Numbered from the stretch's first letter, positions 1 through 5,366 are shown. The stretch: 5,366 nucleotides of DNA from Acidimicrobiales bacterium (GCA_030044045.1 JASHWO010000037.1:1-5366), one strand, 5' to 3'. Translations and numbers: made by a program. Notes: generated from the letters alone by a model not told the origin.

Positions 1-509
1 CGGCCGCCGGCGCCCGGCCGCCGGCACCGCCGCCGGAGGACGCGGCACCGCCCCCCCCGCCCCTGGACGCGGCACGGCCGGTCACGCCTCCTGCCCCTGT
101 CCCTGTGACCCCGGGCGGCGCCCCCCCCGACCGTGACCGGATCGTGGAGGCCTGGGGGGACCACGTGCTGCGGTCGCTCCCGGCCCGGGCCAAGGCGCTC
201 TACAGCGCCGGCCGGTTCGTGTCGGTGGAGGACGGGGTGGCGGTGTTCGCCCTGCCGAACGCCGCCCACCGCGATCGTTGCGAGGACGTGCGGCCGGCGG
301 TGGAGGCGGCGCTGGCCGGGCACTTCGGCGTGCCGGTCCCGCTCCGCCTGGCCGTGGACGGCGGCCCGCCGGCACCGGTGCCGGTGCCGGTGCCGGTGCC
401 GGACGAGGACTTCGACCCGGTGGCCGAGGCCGCCGCCGGCGACGCCGAGACCGACGCCGAGGCCCGGCTCCTCCAGGCGTTCCCGGGGGCCGAGGAGGTC
501 CCGGGGTAG
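1..509 (+). CDS. dnaX: DNA polymerase III gamma/tau subunit, C-terminal part (5' end outside window)
   Basis: The frame is open from the left edge (first full codon at base 3) to the TAG at 507-509, giving about 168 residues. The first 45 or so are almost all Pro, Ala, Gly and Asp, as in the linker of actinobacterial tau subunits. A compact domain follows, beginning DRDRIVEAWGDHVLRSL and continuing through an Arg/Lys-rich helix, GRFVSVEDGVAVFALPN and AAHRDRCEDVRPAVEAAL. This matches the usual C-terminal DnaX pattern (Trp near the start, a 'v..ddg...l.f.n..h' core, then a long helix). A (Pro-Val)4 run and an acidic tail end the protein. In the family, gamma/tau is the clamp-loader ATPase that links clamp loader, polymerase core and helicase. 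The AAA+ ATPase part must lie upstream of the window. The assignment rests on this weakly conserved domain plus recR immediately downstream, a classic dnaX neighbour. An unrelated Pro-rich protein is possible but less likely. Confidence 0.75.
   Translation, partial: AAGARPPAPPPEDAAPPPPPLDAARPVTPPAPVPVTPGGAPPDRDRIVEAWGDHVLRSLPARAKALYSAGRFVSVEDGVAVFALPNAAHRDRCEDVRPAVEAALAGHFGVPVPLRLAVDGGPPAPVPVPVPVPDEDFDPVAEAAAGDAETDAEARLLQAFPGAEEVPG
375..402 (+). repeat. CCGGTG hexanucleotide repeat inside dnaX
   Basis: Four perfect copies of CCGGTG (375-398) are followed by a partial CCGG (399-402). The unit is two codons long and in frame, encoding alternating Pro-Val. It lies between the folded C-terminal domain and the acidic tail, so it probably acts as a stiff spacer. 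Changes in copy number would keep the reading frame. Confidence 0.9.
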
Positions 510-1103
510 GTGTACACGGGACCGTTGCGCGCGCTCGTCGACGAGCTGGGGCGCCTGCCTGGGGTGGGGCCGAAGTCGGCCCAGCGGATCGCCTTCCACC
601 TGCTGAAGGTGCCGGCCGAGGATGCCTTCCGGCTGTCCCAGGCCATCGTGGCCGTGAAGGAGCGCACCACCCTGTGCACCCGCTGCTTCAACGTGGCCGA
701 GGGCGGTCTGTGCGAGGTCTGCGCCGACGACCGTCGGGACGGCACCACGGTCTGCGTGGTGGAGGACCCGCGGGACATCGTGGCCGTGGAGCGCACCCAG
801 CAGTTCCGTGGCCGCTACCACGTGCTGCAGGGGGCGCTGAACCCACTGGAGGGTGTGGGGCCCGACCAGCTCCGAGTGCGCGAGCTGCTGGCCCGTATCG
901 AGGTGGAGGAGCTCGAGGAGGTCATCCTCTGCACCAACCCGAACCTGGAGGGCGAGGCCACCGCCATGTACCTGGCCAAGCTGCTGGGACCGCTCGGGGT
1001 GCGGGTGACCCGGATCGCCAGCGGGCTGCCGGTCGGGGGCGACCTGGAGTACGCCGACGAGCTGACGCTCGGCCGGGCCATCGAGGGGCGGCGCGACCTG
1101 TGA
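510..1103 (+). CDS. recR: Recombination mediator protein RecR
   Basis: This 197-residue protein has the usual RecR length and full domain order. A helix-hairpin-helix lies at residues 16-32 ([17 protein letters not shown]). A four-cysteine zinc finger follows (C56, C59, C68, C71, the first pair in LCTRCFN). A Toprim domain begins at VVEDPRD (83-89) and includes [11 protein letters not shown] (142-152). [13 protein letters not shown] (106-118) matches the conserved RecR loop. In the family, RecR acts with RecO (and RecF) to load RecA on SSB-coated gapped DNA in the cytoplasm. The GTG start directly abuts the dnaX TAG with no spacer. A GAGGAGG at 492-498 inside dnaX is the likely Shine-Dalgarno, with a somewhat long 11-nt spacer, so translational coupling to dnaX is likely. 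ybaB/ebfC, often found between these two genes, is missing here. Confidence 0.97.
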   Translation: MYTGPLRALVDELGRLPGVGPKSAQRIAFHLLKVPAEDAFRLSQAIVAVKERTTLCTRCFNVAEGGLCEVCADDRRDGTTVCVVEDPRDIVAVERTQQFRGRYHVLQGALNPLEGVGPDQLRVRELLARIEVEELEEVILCTNPNLEGEATAMYLAKLLGPLGVRVTRIASGLPVGGDLEYADELTLGRAIEGRRDL

Positions 1104-1603
1104 ACCTCTGGCTCCTGCGGCACGCCAAGACCGTGCCCGACCCGCCACCCGGGCAGACCGACCACGAGCGGGTGCTGGCGCCGCGCGGGCGCCGTGATGC
1201 CGACGCCCTGGGCCGGCGCCTGGCCGATCCCGGGTTCGCCGGCGGTGACCGCCCCGGCCTGGTCCTGTGCTCCACGGCCGCCCGTACCGTGGAGACGGCC
1301 GAGCGGGCGCTGGCCGGGATGGAGGATCCGCCGCCGGTGGAGTACCGGCGGGCCCTCTACGGCGCCTCGCCCGAGGAGGTGCTCGACCAGCTCCGCGGGG
1401 TGGACCGCGACGTCCGCACGGTGATGGTGGTGGGCCACAACCCGACGGCCGAAGCCCTGGCCGCCGGCATGGGCCGGAAACCGCCGCCGGGGCCGGCCTT
1501 CCCGACCTGCGCCCTGGCCGTCTACCAGCTCCCCATCGACCGCTGGGACGACGTGGCCCAGGGCCAGGGCACCCTGCGGGGGCTCTTCGTCCCGCCCTAC
1601 TGA
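1100..1603 (+). CDS. SixA-type phosphohistidine phosphatase (histidine phosphatase superfamily)
   Basis: The 167-residue protein starts at a GTG that overlaps the recR TGA by 4 bp (GTGA), which points to translational coupling. No separate Shine-Dalgarno is obvious. The branch-1 histidine phosphatase signature is complete. LLRHAKT gives Arg7 and the nucleophile His8. [12 protein letters not shown] supplies the second Arg (Arg62), and VVGHNP supplies the second catalytic His (His113). The spacing, short length, early '[13 protein letters not shown]' segment and late 'FPTCALAV' segment are typical of SixA rather than phosphoglycerate mutase. E. coli SixA removes phosphate from His of phosphotransfer proteins. 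The substrate here cannot be read from sequence, and many actinobacterial members are uncharacterised. It is the last gene of the dnaX-recR block and faces the convergent thiolase gene. Confidence 0.88.
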   Translation: MNLWLLRHAKTVPDPPPGQTDHERVLAPRGRRDADALGRRLADPGFAGGDRPGLVLCSTAARTVETAERALAGMEDPPPVEYRRALYGASPEEVLDQLRGVDRDVRTVMVVGHNPTAEALAAGMGRKPPPGPAFPTCALAVYQLPIDRWDDVAQGQGTLRGLFVPPY

Positions 1604-1705
1604 ATCCCCGCCCGGGCACCCACTGTGGCCCCCTCGATGGCAGGCTCCTCCGGCGCGTGGGGCCCCGCCATGCCCATCGATGGCACGCCGGCCGTGGTTC
1701 GGTTC
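1604..1705. other. Convergent intergenic gap, no clear intrinsic terminator
   Basis: This 102-bp stretch separates the 3' ends of the phosphatase and thiolase genes, so both transcripts should end here. Two modest hairpins can be drawn: GGCG/CGCC around 1652-1669 and GCCAT/ATGGC at 1667-1684 with an 8-nt loop. They overlap, so both cannot form at once, and neither is followed by a T-run on either strand. A 9-bp direct repeat TCGATGGCA occurs at 1634-1642 and 1677-1685. Rho-dependent ending, or a GC-rich hairpin without a U-tract, is the likely mode, but this is inference. Confidence 0.3.
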
Positions 1706-2890
1706 CTAGCGCAGCGAGCGCAGCAGGGCGGCGTCGCCCTGGCCGCCACCGCCGCAAAGGGCCACCGCGGCCAGGCCGCCACCCCGGCGGCGCAGCTCGT
1801 GGAGGGCGGTGAGGGCCACCCGGGTGCCGGACATCCCCACCGGGTGGCCGAGGGCGATGGCGCCCCCGTTCACGTTGACCTTCTCCTCTGGGATCGACAG
1901 GTCGTCGGCCGAGGCCAGCCCGACGACGGCGAAGGCTTCGTTGATCTCAAAGAGGTCGACGTCGTCTACGGCCTTGCCCGCCTTGGCCAACGCCTGGGCG
2001 ATGGCCTGGGAAGGCTGGGTGAGCAGCGAGGTGCCGGGCCCGGCCACCTGGCCGTAGCTGACCAGCTCGCCCAGCGGGGCCACCCCCAGCGCCTCCGCCC
2101 GGGCCCGGGACATGACCACCACGGCCGCCGCCCCGTCGGAGATCTGGGAGGCGTTGCCGGCGGTGACGGTGCCTTCCTGGTCGAAGGCCGGCCGTAGGGC
2201 GGCCAGCGACTCGACGGTGGTGCCCGGCCGCACCCCCTCGTCGGTGTCGACCGGGACCGGGTCGCCTTTCCGCTGGCCCACGGCCACCGGGACGATCTCC
2301 TCGGCCAGGCGGCCGTCCTTGGCGGCGGCCGCCGCCTTCTCGTGGGAGGCGGCGGCGAAGGCGTCCTGCCGCTCGCGGGAGATCCCGGCTGTCCGGTTGT
2401 GGCGCTCGGTGGAAAGGCCCATGGCGCACTGGTCGAAGGCGCAGGTCAGGCCGTCGTACAGCATCGAGTCCACCAGGGTGGCGTCGCCCAGGCGGAAGCC
2501 GGCCCGGGCCCCGGGCAGCAGGTGGGGGGCCCGGGTCATGGACTCCATGCCCCCGGCCACCACGATCTCGGCGTCGCCGGCGTTGATCATCTGGTCGGCC
2601 AGGTAGATGGCGTTCAACCCGGAGAGGCAGACCTTGTTCACCGTGGTGGCGGGCACCGACATGGGGACGCCACCGTTCGCTGCCGCCTGGCGGGCGGTGA
2701 TCTGGCCGGTGCCGGCCAGGATCACCTGGCCCATGAACACGTAGTCGACCTGGTCGGGGGCCACGCCGGCCCGCTCCAGGGCGGCGGCGATGGCGAACCC
2801 GCCCAGCTCGGCGGCGCTGAAGCCGGCCAGGGACCCGGAGAGCTTGCCGATGGGCGTCCTGGCCCCGGCGACGACGACGGATCCGGGCAT
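1706..2890 (-). CDS. Thiolase (acetyl-CoA C-acetyltransferase type)
   Basis: This 394-residue thiolase has every catalytic element. The nucleophile Cys88 is in VNKVCLSG, NEAFA gives Asn317, GGAIALGHPVGMSG gives His349, and LCGGGGQGD gives the second Cys379. GGMESMTRAPHLLP is also typical. Positions and length match the biosynthetic thiolase II group, such as acetoacetyl-CoA thiolases of the polyhydroxybutyrate pathway. The ATG at 2890 is preferred because GGAGG sits 5 nt upstream (plus-strand 2896-2900) and it gives the classic 'M..VVVAGARTPIG' beginning. The in-frame GTG at 2911 would add seven residues and place the Shine-Dalgarno inside the gene. The enzyme reversibly condenses two acetyl-CoA to acetoacetyl-CoA. 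Its divergent placement from ccr suggests it feeds the C4 route that ends in crotonyl-CoA. A role in beta-oxidation of longer acyl chains cannot be excluded. Confidence 0.95.
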   Translation of the reverse strand: MPGSVVVAGARTPIGKLSGSLAGFSAAELGGFAIAAALERAGVAPDQVDYVFMGQVILAGTGQITARQAAANGGVPMSVPATTVNKVCLSGLNAIYLADQMINAGDAEIVVAGGMESMTRAPHLLPGARAGFRLGDATLVDSMLYDGLTCAFDQCAMGLSTERHNRTAGISRERQDAFAAASHEKAAAAAKDGRLAEEIVPVAVGQRKGDPVPVDTDEGVRPGTTVESLAALRPAFDQEGTVTAGNASQISDGAAAVVVMSRARAEALGVAPLGELVSYGQVAGPGTSLLTQPSQAIAQALAKAGKAVDDVDLFEINEAFAVVGLASADDLSIPEEKVNVNGGAIALGHPVGMSGTRVALTALHELRRRGGGLAAVALCGGGGQGDAALLRSLR

Positions 2891-2895
2891 GGCGA

Positions 2896-2900
2896 CCTCC
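2896..2900 (-). promoter_or_regulatory. Shine-Dalgarno of the thiolase gene
   Basis: Read on the minus strand this is GGAGG, 5 nt before the ATG at 2890. It decides the start against the upstream in-frame GTG at 2911. Confidence 0.8.
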
Positions 2901-2913
2901 ACGAACGACACAG

Positions 2914-2934
2914 CCGGCGGGTTACCGGCGGGTT
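2914..2934. repeat. Two direct copies of CCGGCGGGTT in the divergent promoter region
   Basis: The 10-bp unit CCGGCGGGTT occurs at 2914-2923 and again, identical, at 2925-2934, separated by one base. The 11-bp period is close to one helical turn, so two protein subunits could bind on the same face. The block lies just downstream of the predicted thiolase start of transcription and touches the predicted -35 of ccr. A regulator bound here could act on both genes. An operator role is inference; chance or slippage in GC-rich DNA is the alternative. Confidence 0.5.
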
Positions 2935-2960
2935 CACCATTCTACGGGGTCCACTATCGT
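2933..2960 (+). promoter_or_regulatory. Candidate ccr promoter, possibly leaderless
   Basis: TTCACC (2933-2938) is a 4/6 match to the -35 consensus. TATCGT (2955-2960) is a 4/6 match to -10 and fits TANNNT. The spacer is 16 nt. Transcription would begin about 7-9 nt downstream, at or next to the GTG at 2969. No good Shine-Dalgarno precedes that GTG, which agrees with a leaderless mRNA, a common arrangement in actinobacteria. The call rests on pattern matching only. Confidence 0.4.
2939..2944 (-). promoter_or_regulatory. Candidate -10 box of the thiolase promoter
   Basis: On the minus strand the hexamer is TAGAAT, a 5/6 match to TATAAT and the most AT-rich hexamer of the gap. No convincing -35 lies 16-18 nt upstream. 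It would give a leader of about 40 nt before the ATG. It sits inside the spacer of the candidate ccr promoter, so the two promoters would overlap and compete. Confidence 0.4.
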
Positions 2961-2968
2961 CGGTGCCC

Positions 2969-4309
2969 GTGACCGACGACATCCTCCAGGCGGCCCTGGC
3001 CGGGGCCACCGGCGACGAGCTGGCCGGCCTCCCGCTGCCCGAGGCCTACCGGGCGGCCTTCGTCCGCCGGGACGAGGTGGGCATGTTCGAGGGGGTGGCC
3101 TCGGCCGACAAGGATCCCCGGAAGTCGCTCCACGTGGGTGAGGTGCCCCTGCCCGAGCTGGCCCCGGACGAGGCCTACGTGGCGGTCATGGCCTCCTCGA
3201 TCAACTTCAACACCGTGTGGACCTCGATCTTCGAGCCCCTGCCCACCTTCGGGTTCCTGGACCGCCTGGGGAAGGAGAGCGTGTGGGGGGCCCGCCACGC
3301 CCTCGACTACCACGTGGTGGGGTCGGACGCCGCCGGGGTGGTCCTGCGTACCGGCTCGTTGGTCCGGAACTGGAAGCCCGGGGACCGGGTCACGGTGCAC
3401 TGCAACTACGTGGACGACCAGGACCCCACCGCCCACGACGACTCCATGCTCGCCGCCAACCAGCGGATCTGGGGCTTCGAGTCGAACTTCGGGGGCCTGG
3501 CCGAGATCGCCGTGGTCAAGGCCAACCAGCTCATGCCCAAGCCGGCCCACCTCTCGTGGGAGGAGGCGGCGGTCAACGCCCTGTGCAACTCCACCGCCTA
3601 CCGGATGCTGGTCTCGCCCAACGGCGCCCCGGTGACCCAGGGCGACCGGGTGCTGGTGTGGGGGGCCAGCGGGGGGCTGGGCAGCTTCGCCGTCCAGTAC
3701 GTACGGAACGCCGGGGGCACCCCGGTGGGGGTGGTGTCGTCGCCGGAGAAGGTCGAGCTCCTGCACGAGCTCGGGGTGGCGGCGGTCATCGACCGCCGGG
3801 CCGCCGGCTACCGCTTCTGGAAGGACCAGCACACCCAGGACGAGTCGGAGTGGCGCCGGTTCGGGAAGGACGTGCGGGCCCTGGTGGGGGCCGACCCGGA
3901 CATCGTGTTCGAGCACCCGGGCCGCCAGACCATGGGGGCCTCGGTGTTCGCCTGCAAGCGGGGCGGCACCATCGTGACCTGCGCCGCCACCTCCGGCTAC
4001 ATGACCGAGTACGACAACCGCCACCTCTGGATGCGGCTCAAGACCATCAAGGGCTCGCACTTCGCCAACTACCGGGAGGCCTGGGACGCCAACCGCCTGG
4101 TGGCCGAGGGGCGCATCCTGCCACCGCTCTCCGCCGTGTTCCCGCTGGACCAGGTGGGCGAGGCGGCGGCGCAGGTCCACGGCAACCGCCACGAGGGGAA
4201 GATCGGTGTGCGCTGCCTGGCGCCGGCCGAGGGGCTGGGCATCGACGACCCCGAGCGGCGGGCCGAGCTGGGCGAGGACCGGCTCACCCTGTTCAGGAGG
4301 CACGGATGA
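2969..4309 (+). CDS. ccr: Crotonyl-CoA carboxylase/reductase
   Basis: The 446-residue medium-chain dehydrogenase/reductase matches the actinobacterial Ccr family end to end. Visible landmarks are SADKDPRKSLHVGEVPLPEL (about 45-64), SSINFNTVWTSIFEP (76-90), YHVVGSDAAGVVLRTG (114-129), the NADPH-binding loop VLVWGASGGLGS (228-239), DIVFEHPGR (311-319) and GSHFANYREAW (from 362). The four residues reported to hold CO2 in the Kitasatospora setae enzyme are all present: Asn81, Phe170, Glu171 and His364 (His365 in that enzyme). This predicts true carboxylation of crotonyl-CoA to ethylmalonyl-CoA with NADPH, not mere reduction. The start is GTG 2969, because it reproduces family numbering and could be leaderless. 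GTG 2963 is in frame two codons earlier but would lie only 2 nt after the -10. The gene opens an operon with the epimerase and pccB genes. The role is in the ethylmalonyl-CoA pathway or ethylmalonyl-CoA extender supply. Confidence 0.95.
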   Translation: MTDDILQAALAGATGDELAGLPLPEAYRAAFVRRDEVGMFEGVASADKDPRKSLHVGEVPLPELAPDEAYVAVMASSINFNTVWTSIFEPLPTFGFLDRLGKESVWGARHALDYHVVGSDAAGVVLRTGSLVRNWKPGDRVTVHCNYVDDQDPTAHDDSMLAANQRIWGFESNFGGLAEIAVVKANQLMPKPAHLSWEEAAVNALCNSTAYRMLVSPNGAPVTQGDRVLVWGASGGLGSFAVQYVRNAGGTPVGVVSSPEKVELLHELGVAAVIDRRAAGYRFWKDQHTQDESEWRRFGKDVRALVGADPDIVFEHPGRQTMGASVFACKRGGTIVTCAATSGYMTEYDNRHLWMRLKTIKGSHFANYREAWDANRLVAEGRILPPLSAVFPLDQVGEAAAQVHGNRHEGKIGVRCLAPAEGLGIDDPERRAELGEDRLTLFRRHG

Positions 4310-4334
4310 CCCACTGCCGGAGGCACCGATGACC
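4296..4334 (+). repeat. Duplicated ribosome-binding site and start codon (23-bp period)
   Basis: A 16-bp block, GGAGGCACGGATGACC at 4296-4311, recurs as GGAGGCACCGATGACC at 4319-4334 (15 of 16 bases identical). Each copy carries a perfect GGAGG and an ATGA with the same 5-nt spacer. Removing one 23-bp unit would make the ccr stop overlap the epimerase ATG directly, so a tandem duplication of the original coupling junction is the simplest explanation. Confidence 0.9.
4306..4332 (+). CDS. Eight-codon ORF bridging ccr and the epimerase gene
   Basis: The ORF encodes MTHCRRHR. Its ATG overlaps the ccr TGA (ATGA at 4306-4309) and its TGA overlaps the epimerase ATG (ATGA at 4329-4332). GGAGG at 4296-4300 gives it an ideal ribosome-binding site. 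It therefore probably is translated and could pass terminating ribosomes from ccr to the epimerase gene. It looks like a by-product of the 23-bp duplication rather than an evolved peptide. The Arg/His-rich sequence has no recognised function. Confidence 0.35.
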   Translation: MTHCRRHR

Positions 4335-4739
4335 ATGACCATGCTCACCGAGATCGACCACGTGGCGATCGCCGTCGACGACCTGGAGGCGGCCATCGCC
4401 TGGTACGCCGACAACCTCGGGGCCACCGTCGACCACCGGGAGGTGGTGGAGAGAGACGGGGTGGAGGAGGCGTTGCTGAAGGTGGCCGACTCCTACGTCC
4501 AGCTCCTCACCCCGGTACGCGACGACTCGCCGGTGGCCAAGTTCCTGGCCGCCAAGGGCGAGGGCCTCCACCACGTCGGCTACCGGGTGGCCGACTGCGC
4601 GGCGGCCCTGCAGTCGGTGAAGGACCACGGGGGGCGGGTGATCGACGAGGCCCCCCGGCCCGGCTCCCGGGGCACCACCGTGGCCTTCGTCCATCCCAAG
4701 ACCTCCTTCGGGACCTTGATCGAACTGGTCCAGGAGTAG
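4329..4739 (+). CDS. mce: Methylmalonyl-CoA/ethylmalonyl-CoA epimerase
   Basis: This 136-residue protein of the vicinal-oxygen-chelate fold is of normal family length. It has two beta-alpha-beta-beta-beta modules: [18 protein letters not shown] (9-26) opens the first and [15 protein letters not shown] (80-94) the second. The metal ligands known from the Propionibacterium enzyme have counterparts: His11, Gln58 (YVQLL), His82 (LHHVGYRV) and Glu132 (LIELVQE). The conserved '[13 protein letters not shown]' ending is also present. The enzyme interconverts the 2R and 2S forms of methylmalonyl-CoA, and in the ethylmalonyl-CoA pathway also of ethylmalonyl-CoA. It thus links Ccr and carboxylase products to B12 mutases. 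ATG 4329 is chosen for the GGAGG 5 nt upstream. ATGs at 4335 and 4341 are in frame but lack that spacing. It is coupled to ccr through the short bridging ORF. Confidence 0.93.
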   Translation: MTMTMLTEIDHVAIAVDDLEAAIAWYADNLGATVDHREVVERDGVEEALLKVADSYVQLLTPVRDDSPVAKFLAAKGEGLHHVGYRVADCAAALQSVKDHGGRVIDEAPRPGSRGTTVAFVHPKTSFGTLIELVQE

Positions 4740-4760
4740 GTCGCCGGGAGTAGGTTGGCG
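4733..4760 (+). repeat. 14-bp imperfect tandem repeat between the epimerase gene and pccB
   Basis: GGAGTAGGTCGCCG (4733-4746) is followed directly by GGAGTAGGTTGGCG (4747-4760), with 12 of 14 bases identical. The first copy contains the epimerase stop codon (4737-4739). The second carries the only GGAG near the pccB start, 14 nt from the ATG, which is long for a ribosome-binding site. Confidence 0.75.
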
Positions 4761-4764
4761 GCCC

Positions 4765-5366
4765 ATGGACCACTCCATGACCCAACGCCTCGAGGACCTG
4801 GCGGCCCGCCGGGAGCAGGCGCTCCATGCCGGTAGCCCCGCCTCGGTGGAGAAGCACCACGCCAAGGGCAAGATGACCGCCCGGGAGCGGATCGACTACC
4901 TGCTGGACGAGGGGTCCTTCCAGGAGCTGGACATGCTGGCCCGCCACCGGGCCCACGGCATGGGGCTGGAGGAGAACCGGCCTTACACCGACGGGGTGGT
5001 GACCGGGTTCGGCACGGTGGACGGCCGCCGGGTCTGCGTCTTCAGCCAGGACTTCACCGTGTTCGGCGGCGCCCTGGGTGAGGTGTTCGCCGAGAAGATC
5101 CACAAGGTGATGGACCTGGCCGCTTCCACCGGTGTGCCGATGATCGGGCTGAACGACGGCGCCGGGGCCCGCATCCAGGAGGGGGTGGTGTCGCTCCACT
5201 CCTACGGGGGCATCTTCCACCGCAACGTGGCCGCCTCCGGGGTGATCCCCCAGATCAGCGTGGTCCTGGGGCCGTGTGCCGGCGGGGCCGTCTACTCGCC
5301 GGCCATGACCGACTTCATCTTCATGGTCCAGGGCACCTCCCACATGTTCATCACCGGTCCCGACGT
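4765..5366 (+). CDS. pccB: Propionyl-CoA carboxylase beta subunit (carboxyltransferase), 5' part, cut by window edge
   Basis: The frame runs from ATG 4765 to the right edge without a stop, giving 200 complete codons of a family normally about 510-530 long. Recognisable blocks are [20 protein letters not shown] (30-49), [20 protein letters not shown] (67-86), [15 protein letters not shown] (92-106), [12 protein letters not shown] (130-141, the acyl-CoA oxyanion loop), [20 protein letters not shown] (159-178) and [10 protein letters not shown]. This is the N-terminal crotonase-like half of a biotin-dependent carboxyltransferase. With a biotinylated alpha subunit (not in the window) it makes methylmalonyl-CoA from propionyl-CoA. 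The decarboxylase MmdA and the acetyl/propionyl-CoA carboxylase AccD-like subunits share this region. The adjacent epimerase and ccr favour PccB. The gene begins 25 bp after the epimerase stop and lies in the same operon. The ribosome-binding site is poor; ATG 4777, four codons in, is an alternative start. Confidence 0.9.
   Translation, partial: MDHSMTQRLEDLAARREQALHAGSPASVEKHHAKGKMTARERIDYLLDEGSFQELDMLARHRAHGMGLEENRPYTDGVVTGFGTVDGRRVCVFSQDFTVFGGALGEVFAEKIHKVMDLAASTGVPMIGLNDGAGARIQEGVVSLHSYGGIFHRNVAASGVIPQISVVLGPCAGGAVYSPAMTDFIFMVQGTSHMFITGPD

Noticed and set aside
1..105. C-rich tract at the left edge as a non-coding or structured element
   Set aside because: It reads through in the dnaX frame as the expected Pro/Ala linker, so coding explains it.
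278..1099. Upstream extension of the phosphatase frame through recR and dnaX
   Set aside because: The extension is Arg/Gly/Ala-rich and overlaps the whole of recR. The conserved phosphatase fold begins exactly at the GTG at 1100.
1667..1684. Hairpin GCCAT/ATGGC as a Rho-independent terminator
   Set aside because: The 5-bp stem with an 8-nt loop has no T-run on either strand, which is too weak to call a terminator.
2342..2968. Upstream extension of the ccr frame across the thiolase gene
   Set aside because: It is antisense to a complete thiolase, Gly/His-rich, and family length fits a start at 2969.
2954..4426. Long open frame (490 codons) on the minus strand opposite ccr and the epimerase gene
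   Set aside because: The product is a His/Gly/Val-rich low-complexity string with no domain pattern. It is the usual antisense shadow of high-GC codon bias over a clear ccr gene.
4507..5343. Minus-strand open frame opposite pccB
   Set aside because: Composition is His/Gly/Val/Arg-biased with no motif, while the plus strand gives a textbook carboxyltransferase.

Overview
The window is very GC-rich (roughly 70% by eye), uses GTG starts freely, packs genes with 0-4 bp junctions and prefers G/C-ending codons. That suggests a high-GC actinobacterium. The mix of actinobacterial dnaX/recR with a crotonyl-CoA carboxylase/reductase, epimerase and propionyl-CoA carboxylase group would fit a lineage such as Acidimicrobiia, but this placement is inference. 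No mobile element, CRISPR array, tRNA or rRNA was seen.

Left part (1-1603, plus strand): a tight replication/repair block. It holds the 3' end of dnaX (DNA polymerase III gamma/tau, Pro-rich linker plus C-terminal domain), recR starting on the base after the dnaX stop, and a SixA-type histidine phosphatase whose GTG overlaps the recR stop by 4 bp. The ybaB/ebfC gene that often sits between dnaX and recR is absent here. A convergent gap of about 100 bp (1604-1705) follows and contains only weak hairpins.

Right part (1706-5366): an acyl-CoA metabolism divergon. A thiolase (acetyl-CoA C-acetyltransferase type) runs leftward from 2890. A 78-bp divergent promoter region separates it from a rightward operon of ccr (crotonyl-CoA carboxylase/reductase), an epimerase of the methylmalonyl/ethylmalonyl-CoA type, and the 5' two-fifths or so of a propionyl-CoA carboxylase beta subunit gene, cut by the window edge.

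Together these give a coherent route. Thiolase condenses two acetyl-CoA. The resulting C4 unit, after reduction and dehydration by enzymes not in this window, is reductively carboxylated by Ccr to ethylmalonyl-CoA. The epimerase inverts ethylmalonyl-/methylmalonyl-CoA, and the carboxylase makes methylmalonyl-CoA from propionyl-CoA. This is the core of the ethylmalonyl-CoA pathway, which can also supply extender units. No B12 mutase is visible.

The enzymes belong to known families. The less ordinary signals are short imperfect tandem duplications at each plus-strand junction of the metabolic divergon: an 11-bp period in the divergent promoter, a 23-bp period that duplicates the ribosome-binding site and start codon between ccr and the epimerase gene and creates an 8-codon ORF, and a 14-bp period before pccB.
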